Shown: positions 6,721 through 15,047 of the stretch, piece after piece
Layout: each line of letters starts with the position of its first letter
Numbering within the stretch: position 1 is the stretch's first letter
Origin: a virus
DNA length: 20,769 bases
Virus record (IMG/VR): IMGVR_UViG_3300021574_000046
Location: 1-20,769 of that record
Direction: 5' to 3' (one strand)
Notes under the pieces: model-generated
Seen by the model: the letters and a program-made list of their open reading frames with translations, nothing else
Told to the model about the DNA's origin: nothing
The model's database searches: none
Program-made: the position numbers and the translations under genes

Positions 6721-6807
6721 CGGGCTTCTATCTACCAGCTCATCGTCCGTGATGGCTGCTAGTTCCGCTTGGCTAGTCCACAGGTCGTGTTCACCAAGCC
6801 CTCTGTT

Positions 6808-7116
6808 TTAGAACTTGTGGGCCCGCATTGCGCTGTCTAGATCTACTGAGAGTTTGTGTACGAAGTCGATTGCGACACCGTCTTTTAGTTTGTATCTGGT
6901 GTTTAGTAATTTCCAGACTGCGTTTTTGTCGGCACCAGATTGGTAGTCTAGTAGCAACTGTTTGCGTACTGCATTCAGTTCCTCGATGGTAGCACATTCT
7001 TTGGATAGTAGTGGGAGTCCGTACATTTTTCTTGCCAGTCGTAAGGCTGACTGTTTTTTTATTTCGTAAATGATAGGATCCTCGTCGTCCCACGGTTTGT
7101 AGTTGTGGTAAGTCAT
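6808..7116 (-). CDS. Hypothetical protein (102 aa), possible N-terminal half of the sigma-like protein
   Basis: Mostly helical, basic protein beginning MTYHNYKPWDDEDPIIYEIK, with a helical pair (about 43-90) that could be a DNA-binding or packing domain. No family is recognised. It starts with an ATGA overlap on the polymerase stop. It ends at a single TAA (6808-6810) and the same frame then continues with 29 sense codons into the sigma region 4-like gene. Readthrough would yield a 212-aa protein. Its size and position would suit the N-terminal part of a sigma-like regulator, but no region 2 motif is visible. Confidence 0.72.
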   Translation of the reverse strand: MTYHNYKPWDDEDPIIYEIKKQSALRLARKMYGLPLLSKECATIEELNAVRKQLLLDYQSGADKNAVWKLLNTRYKLKDGVAIDFVHKLSVDLDSAMRAHKF

Positions 7117-8996
7117 TGTTTTTTAGTGAATTCTCCGTTTGGTAGCACCGAGTAGACTGTTTCTTCTTTTGTAACTCCCCAGTTTCTTGACATTTTGATG
7201 CCCACGCCTAGCGGTGTTTCGAAGGAGTAGCCGTAGACTTGCTTGAGATGATTGAAAACATCAGTAGTCAAGCACTGCTTGGACAGTTCCTCGAACTCCG
7301 TCTCGTAGCCTTTCTTGATGCGGGTTACGATTGAGTCGTGGATAGTATTAAGAATATGGATAGGGAGATCTTTGCTTCTGTACCAGAAGTATGATAGTGC
7401 GATTGGGATAATTTCTCCAGTAGCGAATGACTGGATAGGATAGTTGTGTACTTCGGTAGATACGTTGATGTATCCGTTTTTGTCCATAGAGGCGTTAGGC
7501 CAGTAGAAGACCATACCCCACGGGAGTCGTACACGCTTGTTGCTGGCTGCTTGTAGGCACCAGGCACGTTGCGTGCTGGATATGCCTTTGTACTTTTCTT
7601 TGAAGAATGCAGCGTAAGCTTTCTGGGCTGGAGTCTTGCCCATGCCTCCGTATAGAGGCGCGAAGGTTGATGCTTTGGCTTGCTGACGAGTAGTTGGCTC
7701 ACCTGCATCGCTCAGAACCTGTGCGGTTACTGAGTGGATGTCACTGCCGTTACGAATCTCGTTGTCGGCAATCTCGTCTTTACAGACGTCAGCAGCTACT
7801 CTGAACTCGAGTTGAGCTCCGTCGCATTCTCCGATTAGCCAGTCATCGTCACCTGCCCAGAATAGACGTTTGTAGTCTCTGGGTAGATTCTGAAACTGAA
7901 CTGACTTGCTTTTCTTTTCGTTCTTGAAGAGAGTAGGAATGCCAGCTGAAGACAGTCTGTGCGTTACAGTAACGCCCTGTTGGAACTTGGCTTTGAAGTT
8001 ACCGTCGTTTTCTAGTACTGTACGATAGAAGAATTCTAGGTTTTTGCTGATTAGGGAATCAGCTTTGTTGAACTCGCGGTACAGTGTTAGAAAAGCTGCT
8101 TGGTCTTCGGTAGTTGCTTCCAGTTTAGATAGAGTTACCGAGTCTGTGAGTCTGCTACCACCTGCTGTTCTGACAGGCTTGCCTTTGAATTGCAGCTCTT
8201 TGAACTGCAGTGTGTCGTACAGGTAGGTAGCTACTTGGACTGGAGATGCGAGATTGATGTCGTTAGTTAGACTGATCAACTCTTGTGCGAGATAGTTACG
8301 ACGACGCTTGGTCGATTCGTACTCTTTGGTGACGGCTTCTGCGTCTAGGGTCATGCCTTCAAACTCGACGTCAGCCAGGACTAGCGTTGCTAGGTTTCTG
8401 GTATGGGCGATGTGCAGTATCTTGTTGCGTTTGAGTAGTACTGTTTGTTTGAGGAATATTTTGTAGGCTAGCGTTACGTCTTGCCAGCAGTAGGTTAGTA
8501 GCCAGTCTTTTGGGATCTCTGACGGACATACGCCTGATTTGATTAGGGTAGAGACTAAGTCTTCTTTGGTACCCAGTTTGTACTTTTTAGCCAGTGCGTT
8601 GAGCTGTAGTGGTAACTTTCTGTTACCGTTGAGGACCCACTCAGCTAGCATTGTGCAGTAGACCATGATTCTGCGTAGGTCTACACCGCATCGTTTTAGA
8701 TAACCTGCCTCGAACTTGGCGTTGTGGGCTACGATGAAGTCCACTTTGTAGCAGTCTTCGACTAGTTCGTGTTGCTCGTACTCGTTGCCGAAGCAGTGCT
8801 TTCTTTCTACTGTTCCGTTAGGATGTACGAGGTACCAGCAAGCTAGTACGATTGAATTGTTGTCATTCACTGCACTGGCGTCTAGTTGATCGAGAGTCGT
8901 CTCGAAGTCTAGAACCATGAATGTGTTGCGGTTTTGCTTTAGGTATATGTCTGGGCGTAGGACGAAGTCAGGAACTGTCTGGTTCGAAGCTGACAT
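7113..8996 (-). CDS. Family A DNA polymerase with 3'-5' exonuclease domain
   Basis: 627-aa replicative polymerase. The exonuclease domain covers about 25-190: MVLDFETT (D30, E32), FIVAHNAKFEAGYL (ExoII, 88-100) and YCWQDVTLAYKIF (ExoIII, D173). The polymerase domain covers about 335-605: motif A GECDGAQLEFR (D392, E397), motif B RQQAKASTFAPLYGGMG (R437, K441, Y449) and motif C NTIHDSIV (H553, D554). Motif A has DGAQLE in place of the common DYSQIE, and motif C has HDS in place of HDE; catalytic aspartates are retained. There is no 5'-nuclease domain, matching the separate FEN gene. AAGGAG lies 4 bases upstream of the ATG. It overlaps the 43-aa gene upstream and the 102-aa gene downstream. Confidence 0.97.
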   Translation of the reverse strand: MSASNQTVPDFVLRPDIYLKQNRNTFMVLDFETTLDQLDASAVNDNNSIVLACWYLVHPNGTVERKHCFGNEYEQHELVEDCYKVDFIVAHNAKFEAGYLKRCGVDLRRIMVYCTMLAEWVLNGNRKLPLQLNALAKKYKLGTKEDLVSTLIKSGVCPSEIPKDWLLTYCWQDVTLAYKIFLKQTVLLKRNKILHIAHTRNLATLVLADVEFEGMTLDAEAVTKEYESTKRRRNYLAQELISLTNDINLASPVQVATYLYDTLQFKELQFKGKPVRTAGGSRLTDSVTLSKLEATTEDQAAFLTLYREFNKADSLISKNLEFFYRTVLENDGNFKAKFQQGVTVTHRLSSAGIPTLFKNEKKSKSVQFQNLPRDYKRLFWAGDDDWLIGECDGAQLEFRVAADVCKDEIADNEIRNGSDIHSVTAQVLSDAGEPTTRQQAKASTFAPLYGGMGKTPAQKAYAAFFKEKYKGISSTQRAWCLQAASNKRVRLPWGMVFYWPNASMDKNGYINVSTEVHNYPIQSFATGEIIPIALSYFWYRSKDLPIHILNTIHDSIVTRIKKGYETEFEELSKQCLTTDVFNHLKQVYGYSFETPLGVGIKMSRNWGVTKEETVYSVLPNGEFTKKQ

Positions 8997-9099
8997 TATT
9001 CTCCTTTAGTAGTTTTTCTAAGTACTTGATTCTGCTTTCTGCTTTAAGCGCGCGGCTTCTCCACATGTCCAGGATTTTGTTGACAAAGTTGTTATTCAC
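8968..9099 (-). CDS. Small coiled-coil hypothetical protein (43 aa), GTG start
   Basis: Starts MNNNFVNKILDMWRSRALKA and continues through a basic amphipathic helix (RIKYLEKLLKENN). The GTG start overlaps the SleB-like stop as GTGA and has GGAG eight bases upstream. The 3' end overlaps the first 29 bases of the polymerase gene in another frame. It occupies the only gap between the hydrolase and the polymerase. No family is recognised. It may serve mainly to couple polymerase translation to the upstream genes. Confidence 0.55.
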   Translation of the reverse strand: MNNNFVNKILDMWRSRALKAESRIKYLEKLLKENNVSFEPDSS

Positions 9100-9458
9100 T
9101 TGTGTTCTCCGTAGAATAGATGTTTGCCGCGGATGATTAGTAGCTTCATTTTGCGTGCCCAGGAGGGTTTGACGCTGGTATTGTGGAAGTACAGTATGTC
9201 TTGGTTGAGATTACTTGCGTTTTCTAGTGCTTTGCGCGTAGCTTTCTTGGAAGCGTAAGAGGGTGTGGATACTTTGTTTATTCCCGTGAATTGGTGTTTT
9301 TGGTATACCACTTTGCATGGTGTATTTGGGAACTTTGGGTGATTGCTTCTGTTGAGGATTACTGCCACTACAAGATCCGGCCCGTTAGCAACTCCTCGTG
9401 TTTCAGAGTGCACTGCTTTTTCGATACACTGTATCTCTGTAGGAGGCAGATCTATCAT
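9096..9458 (-). CDS. SleB-type cell wall hydrolase
   Basis: 120-aa protein of the SleB/cell wall hydrolase (Hydrolase_2) family, which cleaves peptidoglycan glycan strands. AVHSETRGVANGPDLVVAVI holds the catalytic Glu region (E19 in SETRG), followed by LNRSNHPKFPNTPCKVVYQK and HQFTG, then FHNTSVKPSWAR and KHLFYG, the usual C-terminal landmarks. It is near the minimal domain length, with no signal peptide or binding domain. It sits inside the replication operon (ATGA overlap with the helicase stop, GTGA overlap with the next gene) rather than in a lysis cassette. This recalls T7 lysozyme gp3.5, which lies among replication genes and regulates RNA polymerase; that parallel is inference. Confidence 0.88.
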   Translation of the reverse strand: MIDLPPTEIQCIEKAVHSETRGVANGPDLVVAVILNRSNHPKFPNTPCKVVYQKHQFTGINKVSTPSYASKKATRKALENASNLNQDILYFHNTSVKPSWARKMKLLIIRGKHLFYGEHK

Positions 9459-10684
9459 ACGTCGTACATCCTGCTTACGTCTTTACGGACTTTTACGGGG
9501 AAGTTTTCGTGTTTACCTGTGCGTTTGTTCTTGACGATGGACATAATACGTAGCCCTTCTTCGTCTAGCTGCTTGTCAACACCGATGCCTACCTGTACGT
9601 CTAGGGCACCTTGGATGCCTGTTTTGCTGTTGTAGACGTCGTTCATGTCCAGAATCTGCTTGTTTTCAGCGCTGTCACCTGCCTGACATAGGCTGACCGC
9701 TAGCAGATTGTACTTTTTACCCATCTTACGCATCAACTTGGCAGAGTCTTCGAGCTCGTTGCTTCTGGAATCTTGGTATCCGCCCATGTTTAGGTTAGAG
9801 ATTTGGTCAACTACCAGGAATTCGGGCCTGTATCGCTCTACAAGGGCTTCAATCTGCTTTGGGGTACCAGGAGCTAGGGAAACGATTGTAAGGCGATTTA
9901 GGCCCTTTTCTAGGGCAATCTGCTTGTACCGGTCGAAGTCGGCTAGGACTACGTCTTGTGAGGTCTCGGTCATGTTACATATGAACCTGAGCCAGTAGGA
10001 GCTGGTTGGGTCTTCGTTGATGACCATTAGACCGCTGAGTCCCTGCATTAGGAACCCTGCAATGTTGGTAATAGCTGTTAGGGATTTGGCTGAGTTGGGT
10101 CTGCCAAAGAATAGAACGTGATTACCAGGGATTACCCCGCCCCCGACTCGCTTGTTTAGGGCATTTGGTCGAAGTTTGATCATGTTTTCTTTGGAGAACG
10201 TGGATGTGACCATGTCTACTGCGTCTTCGATGGTTGTGATTTCCATGTCCTTGTCGACAGGGTCATCTACAGCTTCTTTTGTCTGCAGTTCTGATAGTTC
10301 TGAGAGCAGTTGCTGCTCTGCTAGTGGGTCACCGTTGACTAGAGCTACTGCAAGTTTATCTTTTACCGTCTTGATCTGTGCCTGGAGCAACATGTGCTTT
10401 ACGTTTGGCACGCTGACGTCAACTTGCTTGCTTTTGACAGTGTTGAAGTACTCTGATAGAGTTTGTTGGTGTTTCTCTGCTCGTACTGTTTCCATCAGAC
10501 AACTGAGTACGATGCTAGTGTCGCATTGTTGAGCAGTGACGTCGCGCGAGTAGAACTTTTTAATCTCGACAAAGACCAACTGGGCCATTTTGTCTGTTTT
10601 CTTGAACATCGGAGAGCCATATTGGTCAACGAGTTCGAAAGCCTCTCTGCTAGCTAGGCTCGCTGCTAGTAATGTAGTCAGCAA
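9455..10684 (-). CDS. DnaB-like replicative DNA helicase, TTG start
   Basis: 409 aa with a RecA-fold ATPase at about 165-400. Walker A is GRPNSAKSL (194-202), the catalytic Glu is in MVINEDPTS (E224), Walker B is EFLVVDQISNL (D293), and SLCQAGDSAEN (about 331-341) matches the sensor/Gln region of DnaB helicases. The glycine before the Walker A lysine is replaced by alanine. The N-terminal 160 residues are helical and may carry a primase-interacting or linker function. It starts with TTG at 10684, eight bases after AAAGGAG; no ATG is available nearby. It overlaps the primase by 35 bases, as expected for a primase-helicase pair encoded as separate proteins. Confidence 0.93.
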   Translation of the reverse strand: MLTTLLAASLASREAFELVDQYGSPMFKKTDKMAQLVFVEIKKFYSRDVTAQQCDTSIVLSCLMETVRAEKHQQTLSEYFNTVKSKQVDVSVPNVKHMLLQAQIKTVKDKLAVALVNGDPLAEQQLLSELSELQTKEAVDDPVDKDMEITTIEDAVDMVTSTFSKENMIKLRPNALNKRVGGGVIPGNHVLFFGRPNSAKSLTAITNIAGFLMQGLSGLMVINEDPTSSYWLRFICNMTETSQDVVLADFDRYKQIALEKGLNRLTIVSLAPGTPKQIEALVERYRPEFLVVDQISNLNMGGYQDSRSNELEDSAKLMRKMGKKYNLLAVSLCQAGDSAENKQILDMNDVYNSKTGIQGALDVQVGIGVDKQLDEEGLRIMSIVKNKRTGKHENFPVKVRKDVSRMYDV

Positions 10685-11501
10685 ATAGCGTTCTCCTTTC
10701 TTCGATAGTCATATTCTTGATGTCTTTGGATAGTGGTAGTAGTTTAGCATTCTTAATCTTGCCTTTGGCTACTATTTCTGTCGCTGTGCCGATAGCGTCG
10801 TTGTCTAGGGCTATTAAGACTGTTGTGTAGTTGACGCTGTTGATGTCCTCGACCATTGAGTCTGTGATGTGTGTGCCTAGTAAGGCTGCAGCATCTAGAC
10901 CTTCTTGTCGTGTGGCAATGGCTGAGAGCAGATCTTCTGTGATTACCAGTGTACTGCCCGGCCAGAACCCTTTCATGTACCATGCCACTCCTCCGTATTC
11001 CCCACACATCGTGAGTGATTTGGGGGTTTGTTCTTTGAGCATGTCTTTTAGGTCGTATCCCTCTAGGTCCAGGTATTTGGAAAAGATTGGAATAGCGATA
11101 CGGCCTTTGCCCTCTGGGCTGTACGTCGTTGTGTAGCGTGTGAAAGCTTTACGTAGATCGATGTTGAAGCGGGAGGCGGCGAGCTCTTGTAGCGCATCTG
11201 GGACGGGGTCTTTATGTACCTTCATGAAGGTCTCAAGACGCATCAGCTTTGGTGACTTAGGCTGTTTCTCTGGTTTAGGTAGTGCGGTACCTTTGCCAGC
11301 GGCACTAGACCCTTTTATCTTACAGCTGTCTCTGAAGCAGATCCACAAGACTCTGCCATCGTCCTTTTTAGTGATGCTGCACGACTTTTCAGCGGAACTG
11401 CCGCCTCCGCATTCTGGACAGACAACAGTGACTGTTTCTCCGGATTGCAGGTTAGCTGCTTCTAGTAAAATCTCTGTTCTTGTCTGTTTAGATGTGGCCA
11501 T
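10650..11501 (-). CDS. DNA primase (zinc-binding plus TOPRIM domain)
   Basis: 283-aa phage primase that makes RNA primers on single-stranded DNA. An N-terminal zinc finger is formed by CPEC (C28, C31) and C55 and C60 in WICFRDSC, as in T7 gp4-type zinc-binding domains. A TOPRIM domain follows: TLVITEDLLSAIA (E189) and VLIALDNDAIG (D233, D235) supply metal-binding acids. Unlike T7 gp4 it is not fused to the helicase, which follows with a 35-base overlap. The ATG overlaps the stop of the amidotransferase gene (TAATG), linking the amide-ligation block to the replication genes in one transcription unit. Confidence 0.93.
   Translation of the reverse strand: MATSKQTRTEILLEAANLQSGETVTVVCPECGGGSSAEKSCSITKKDDGRVLWICFRDSCKIKGSSAAGKGTALPKPEKQPKSPKLMRLETFMKVHKDPVPDALQELAASRFNIDLRKAFTRYTTTYSPEGKGRIAIPIFSKYLDLEGYDLKDMLKEQTPKSLTMCGEYGGVAWYMKGFWPGSTLVITEDLLSAIATRQEGLDAAALLGTHITDSMVEDINSVNYTTVLIALDNDAIGTATEIVAKGKIKNAKLLPLSKDIKNMTIEERRTLFADYITSSEPS
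10693..10699 (-). promoter_or_regulatory. Ribosome binding site fixing the helicase TTG start
   Basis: AAAGGAG inside the 3' part of the primase gene, eight bases before the TTG at 10684. It supports a TTG start for the helicase. Confidence 0.72.
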
Positions 11502-12733
11502 TAGTAAGGTAGTGAGTATCCTGCTGGGGCTAGTGTTAGTATTCCGTTACTTAGTTGGCCCGCGGTTGGGGGCAGTCCGATGAAGTATCCGTCTTCTTGC
11601 ATGCCTTTGACTGTTATTTCGATTTCGTTATAACGCATGAGATTGGCTGCTTGTGTGGCGCTTGTGCAGCGTACTACGATTGCGTCGTTATTGCCTACTG
11701 GTGCGTAAGGATTGGCGTTAGATATCACGTCTAGGTAGACATTGAAGTTGTCTGTGTCTTTGTATATTGGCACTGCTCTGGCAGTTACTTCGTGTTCTCC
11801 TGTCCAGTTAAACAGTGCATCAGTTTCTTCTTGGGATAGTCCGTTGATAGAGCGGCTGCATCTAGTAGTCGTTGTTAGTGGAGTGACAGTCGTGAGCGAG
11901 CTGAAGTCCGTGAGGGTGTTTGCACGGGCTTGTCTTTCGATCTCCTTGACTTCGCTGATAATGCGCGGTCTACGATTGTCCGTGACGTTGCTGTAGCTGT
12001 ACGTTTTCGTTTGCCGAGGAATCACCTTTTTGATAGGTGTTTTTGTGAACTGTCTGACGTCGTGTAGCGGGAAAGCGTAAGTCTGGTGTGTTTCTGCTTC
12101 GTAAATTGCATCGTCTTCTAGTTCTAGTTTGTTACGCTCGGCAAGCCAGCTGAGCATTCCAGCTTCTGAACAGATGAGCACGACTGACTTGTCTTTTACG
12201 AACGCATAGTGCAGTGGGCGTTCGCCGTTGGTGGCCATGTGGGTGATTTGACTTTCCATATCAGTCCAGATGATAGACCAGGCACCGTATAGATCGTCAA
12301 GGCCCTGAGCGCCGTTATCGTTGATGCGGGCGGCTAGGGCTTCGGTGTCAGTACTGAACTTTTTCTTGTCCCAGTCTTCGATCGTGCCGTTGTGCACTAG
12401 AGCAAAATCGTCTTCTCCGTTGCTGTTTTCGTGGATGAAAGGATGAGCATTGGCGTTGTTGATTTTACCAGTCGTTGCTTTTCTGTTGTGGACTACTGTT
12501 ACGTAAGACACGTCTGCATCTGCTAGTAGTTCTGCAGCTTTTGGCATGCTGATGAAGGTGCTGCCGTCTACTGCTTTCTTGTAAGATTGCAGTTCTAGAT
12601 TGCCGTTGATCTGGTACATGCCTGTGGAATCTGCTCCACGAAGCTGAGTCACGATGGTAGCGTCTGTGATGAACTTATCTAGTCCTGAGACAATATTACT
12701 TTCGCTGTTAAGTACTGCTGTTAATCCGCACAT
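11501..12733 (-). CDS. Class II glutamine amidotransferase (Ntn hydrolase) with C-terminal extension
   Basis: 410 aa. The first ~210 residues are a class II glutamine amidotransferase: nucleophile Cys2 in MCGLTAVL, then RGADSTG (32-38), VVHNRKATTG (80-89), NAHPF (95-99), LVHNGTI (112-118) and TDTEALAAR. Such domains hydrolyse glutamine and pass ammonia to a partner site, or in some families act as peptidases or transferases. Residues ~215-410 form an extension with a Ser/Thr-rich linker and a region of unknown fold; there is no PRTase, synthetase or sugar-isomerase domain of the GlmS/PurF/AsnB types. It sits next to an amidoligase gene, so it probably works with that enzyme. AAGGAAA precedes the ATG. 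Confidence 0.88.
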   Translation of the reverse strand: MCGLTAVLNSESNIVSGLDKFITDATIVTQLRGADSTGMYQINGNLELQSYKKAVDGSTFISMPKAAELLADADVSYVTVVHNRKATTGKINNANAHPFIHENSNGEDDFALVHNGTIEDWDKKKFSTDTEALAARINDNGAQGLDDLYGAWSIIWTDMESQITHMATNGERPLHYAFVKDKSVVLICSEAGMLSWLAERNKLELEDDAIYEAETHQTYAFPLHDVRQFTKTPIKKVIPRQTKTYSYSNVTDNRRPRIISEVKEIERQARANTLTDFSSLTTVTPLTTTTRCSRSINGLSQEETDALFNWTGEHEVTARAVPIYKDTDNFNVYLDVISNANPYAPVGNNDAIVVRCTSATQAANLMRYNEIEITVKGMQEDGYFIGLPPTAGQLSNGILTLAPAGYSLPY

Positions 12734-12748
12734 TAGTTAGTTTCCTTA

Positions 12749-13810
12749 TTAAAAGAGTGGAGGCATTACGCCTGTTCTTACGTACTCCTGGTAGACTGAG
12801 TTTCCTGCAGCCATTCTTGCTACTCGTCTTTCTAGTTCTGCTGCGTCAGGTACTACAGTGCCAGTTGTTGTGTTTTCGTAGTAATCTGGTTGTTCGTTTC
12901 GATCTGCTGGTCGTTCTTCCATCATCTGCTGCAGTTCAGTTTCTAGTATGATGGTGTCTTCTGGTTTGTATGTTATCATTATTTTTGCCTCTTCTATGAG
13001 TTCTAGGAACTTTTCGATTGTCGGCATTTCGTGCTCTGCGCCAAATGCAGCTTCGATCTGTGCACGTACTAGGTGGTACATTGCCTCAAGGTCTTTTCTG
13101 ACATTGTCATTTCCTGCGCTTTCCCAGGCAGCCATGCCGCATTGTTTTACTGCTAGGCACGCATTGATGTTTTTTACTGCCTCTTCGATAGTTTCTGGTG
13201 TCGAGAAGTGCCTGAATTCTAGGGTTCCGTACTTTGATAGAGCCGAAGCATTCATTGAGTAGTAGCGCGTGTCTGGTGTGTACAGTCGGATTTCGTCTTC
13301 TGTTTCTCCGTCGTCGTGTAGATAACTGATAATGCCAGCAAGCGCTTCTTCGCTTTCTATAGAGTATCCTAGATATTTTCTGTTGTTGTCTGTTAAGTTG
13401 AACAACGCTTTGTCCGCAAGTAATGCTGCGATCATTATGGACATTAGCTGCAGTCTGTTAACATTGAGCATGTTAACGTGGACGTGCATTGACGTTCGTA
13501 GCGTTTTGTGCTGCACGAACATACCGTCTGCGAAGGCATCGCTCAGACTTTCTAGAGCTTTGATGACTGTGTCTCCTTTAAGAGGAGCACTGAACACAAA
13601 TTCGCGTGACTGTCCTCGCAGAGAACCGTCTGTCTTGCGTTCCCAGTGTAGTAGGTCTCCCCTGCTCATGTAGTTTACGGCTAGGTTTTCCATCTCGATT
13701 TCTACTCCTACTGAAGTAGTTTCGTCTACTAGAGATAGATTGCTTCGTTTTACAGTATTTTGGCTTTTGTCAGGATCTTGTTTGCCGATGGCTTGACTTA
13801 GCGTTTGCAT
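12749..13810 (-). CDS. Amidoligase (COOH-NH2 ligase), complete motif set
   Basis: 353-aa member of the amidoligase group, glutamine-synthetase-fold enzymes that join a carboxylate to an amine with ATP. Ordered motifs: SVGVEIEMEN (33-42, the GxExE metal-binding strand), KTDGSL (59-64), REFVFSAPLKG (69-79), RTSMHVHVN (105-113) and TRYYSMNASALSKYGTLEFR (181-200) followed by HF. All are hallmark positions of Amidoligase_2/phiEco32-like COOH-NH2 ligases. The family is predicted to modify peptides or make small amide-linked metabolites; phage substrates are not known to me. It lies directly downstream of the 297-aa unknown gene and upstream of the large amidotransferase. Confidence 0.9.
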   Translation of the reverse strand: MQTLSQAIGKQDPDKSQNTVKRSNLSLVDETTSVGVEIEMENLAVNYMSRGDLLHWERKTDGSLRGQSREFVFSAPLKGDTVIKALESLSDAFADGMFVQHKTLRTSMHVHVNMLNVNRLQLMSIMIAALLADKALFNLTDNNRKYLGYSIESEEALAGIISYLHDDGETEDEIRLYTPDTRYYSMNASALSKYGTLEFRHFSTPETIEEAVKNINACLAVKQCGMAAWESAGNDNVRKDLEAMYHLVRAQIEAAFGAEHEMPTIEKFLELIEEAKIMITYKPEDTIILETELQQMMEERPADRNEQPDYYENTTTGTVVPDAAELERRVARMAAGNSVYQEYVRTGVMPPLF

Positions 13811-13812
13811 GT

Positions 13813-14706
13813 TTAACCTTTTTTGTTGATGTAGCTAAATACTTTATTGTTTTTTGCCCAGATTGTTTTGTTGCCTTCTACCCACCCTGCCAGCTCTTCA
13901 CCAGTTAGCGATTCGAGTCTCCATTTGATTCTGTAGACTTCTCCGTTTTCTTTGTAGCGCGTTTCTTTAGACAGTCTTACCTTTCTGGAGATGGCTACAG
14001 CGTCTAGATCATCACCCTTTTTTAGCATTTCTAGAGCTTCTTTTAGGGTCGGATATGTTGGGTTGATGAATTGTTCTGCGTATTTTGGGTTTTCTTGGAG
14101 CATTTTGACTGTGTTGTCGTTGATTTTGTGGCACCGTCTGCCGTTTATTGAGAATAATCGGTTTTTTACGTTGATCCACCCTTGCTGCAGTTTGAAACCT
14201 TTTAGAGAGGTGAAATCATTGATGTTAATTAGCAGTTGTTTGCTTCTCGGGTTGGAGATTGGCGTGAATTCTAGACAGACTTGGTTAGCATTAGTTTCAT
14301 TTTCTTCTACGTTCCAGCTGTTTTCTAGCTTTTCACCGTTTTCGATTAGTTCTTTCATTGACCGGATTTCTTCATTCCAGTCTTCCCACTCGTCGGTGTG
14401 TTCATCGCTCTCTACCATGTCTCCGTCATCGTCTTCGTATGTGTAGTATTGGTCGGGCGGGTACTCTTGCATGGTTTCTAGGTGGGCTCTTTGCCTTTTT
14501 AGCCACTCTCTTAGTGCTTCTAGGCTACCGAATGTGGCTTTGGTTAGTCCGCTGGCCTCTGCGTAGCGTTTGGCGCCTTTTATGTACACTCCGTTAACGT
14601 TGAACCCTTTTAGCTGGTATAGTAGACCGTTGTGAATGTACAGACCGCCTACGTATTCGTTTATGAAGTACTCGTCGCCAAATCCGTCTACTACGTTTTT
14701 GTTCAT
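13813..14706 (-). CDS. Hypothetical protein (297 aa) within the amidoligase cluster
   Basis: No family recognised. The N-terminal part is beta-rich with repeated short strands (GGLYIHNGLLYQLKGFNVNG). A strongly acidic helical centre follows (EDDDGDMVESDEHTDEWEDW, about 91-110), then a second beta-rich part (GFKLQQGWINVKNRLFSING) and a basic C terminus ending VFSYINKKG. The two repeating patterns 'YIHNGLLYQL' and 'WINVKNRLFSI' hint at related beta units. It has an ATGA overlap with the preceding gene and ends two bases before amidoligase 1, so it is surely co-expressed with the ligases. Possible roles are substrate, scaffold or carrier; this is inference. Confidence 0.8.
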   Translation of the reverse strand: MNKNVVDGFGDEYFINEYVGGLYIHNGLLYQLKGFNVNGVYIKGAKRYAEASGLTKATFGSLEALREWLKRQRAHLETMQEYPPDQYYTYEDDDGDMVESDEHTDEWEDWNEEIRSMKELIENGEKLENSWNVEENETNANQVCLEFTPISNPRSKQLLININDFTSLKGFKLQQGWINVKNRLFSINGRRCHKINDNTVKMLQENPKYAEQFINPTYPTLKEALEMLKKGDDLDAVAISRKVRLSKETRYKENGEVYRIKWRLESLTGEELAGWVEGNKTIWAKNNKVFSYINKKG

Positions 14707-15047
14707 GCTGCTTTTCTCACTAGTTTGTGTTTTCGTGTTACTACGTTGTCTTTGTTGTTTGTTAGCATTGGTAGTGCTAGTACTACTTCTTTGCGCGCAA
14801 TTGGTTCAGCTTTTTCGTTGTAGATCTTTTCATAAAGTTCTAGTCCGTGCCTTAGTACTCCCTTTTCGAGCTGTAGCATGAGTTCTGAGGACTCTACTGG
14901 AGTTTTGATTAGCTTCCAGATTTCCAGTTCGAACGCGTTGTTTAGGATTTTATGTTGTATTCCGTAAGTTACTAGGTCATCTGTTTCGAATATGGAGGTG
15001 AACTTGATGTTTCCGAAGGTTCTTCCTTCGAGTTTGTATGTGTCCAT
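14703..15047 (-). CDS. Hypothetical protein (114 aa) within the amidoligase cluster
   Basis: Starts MDTYKLEGRTFGNIKFTSIF; beta-rich first third, then helices (FELEIWKLIKTPVESSELML) and a basic tail ending RKHKLVRKAA. No family recognised. Its start overlaps the ATP-grasp stop (TAATG) and its stop overlaps the next gene (ATGA), so it is translated in lockstep with the ATP-grasp ligase. The short size and exposed basic tail make it a possible modification target or partner, but nothing in the sequence proves that. Confidence 0.78.
   Translation of the reverse strand: MDTYKLEGRTFGNIKFTSIFETDDLVTYGIQHKILNNAFELEIWKLIKTPVESSELMLQLEKGVLRHGLELYEKIYNEKAEPIARKEVVLALPMLTNNKDNVVTRKHKLVRKAA

Noticed and set aside
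7325-7708. 127-codon minus-strand frame
   Set aside because: Shadow of the polymerase domain; low-complexity Ser/Thr-rich translation and no family match.
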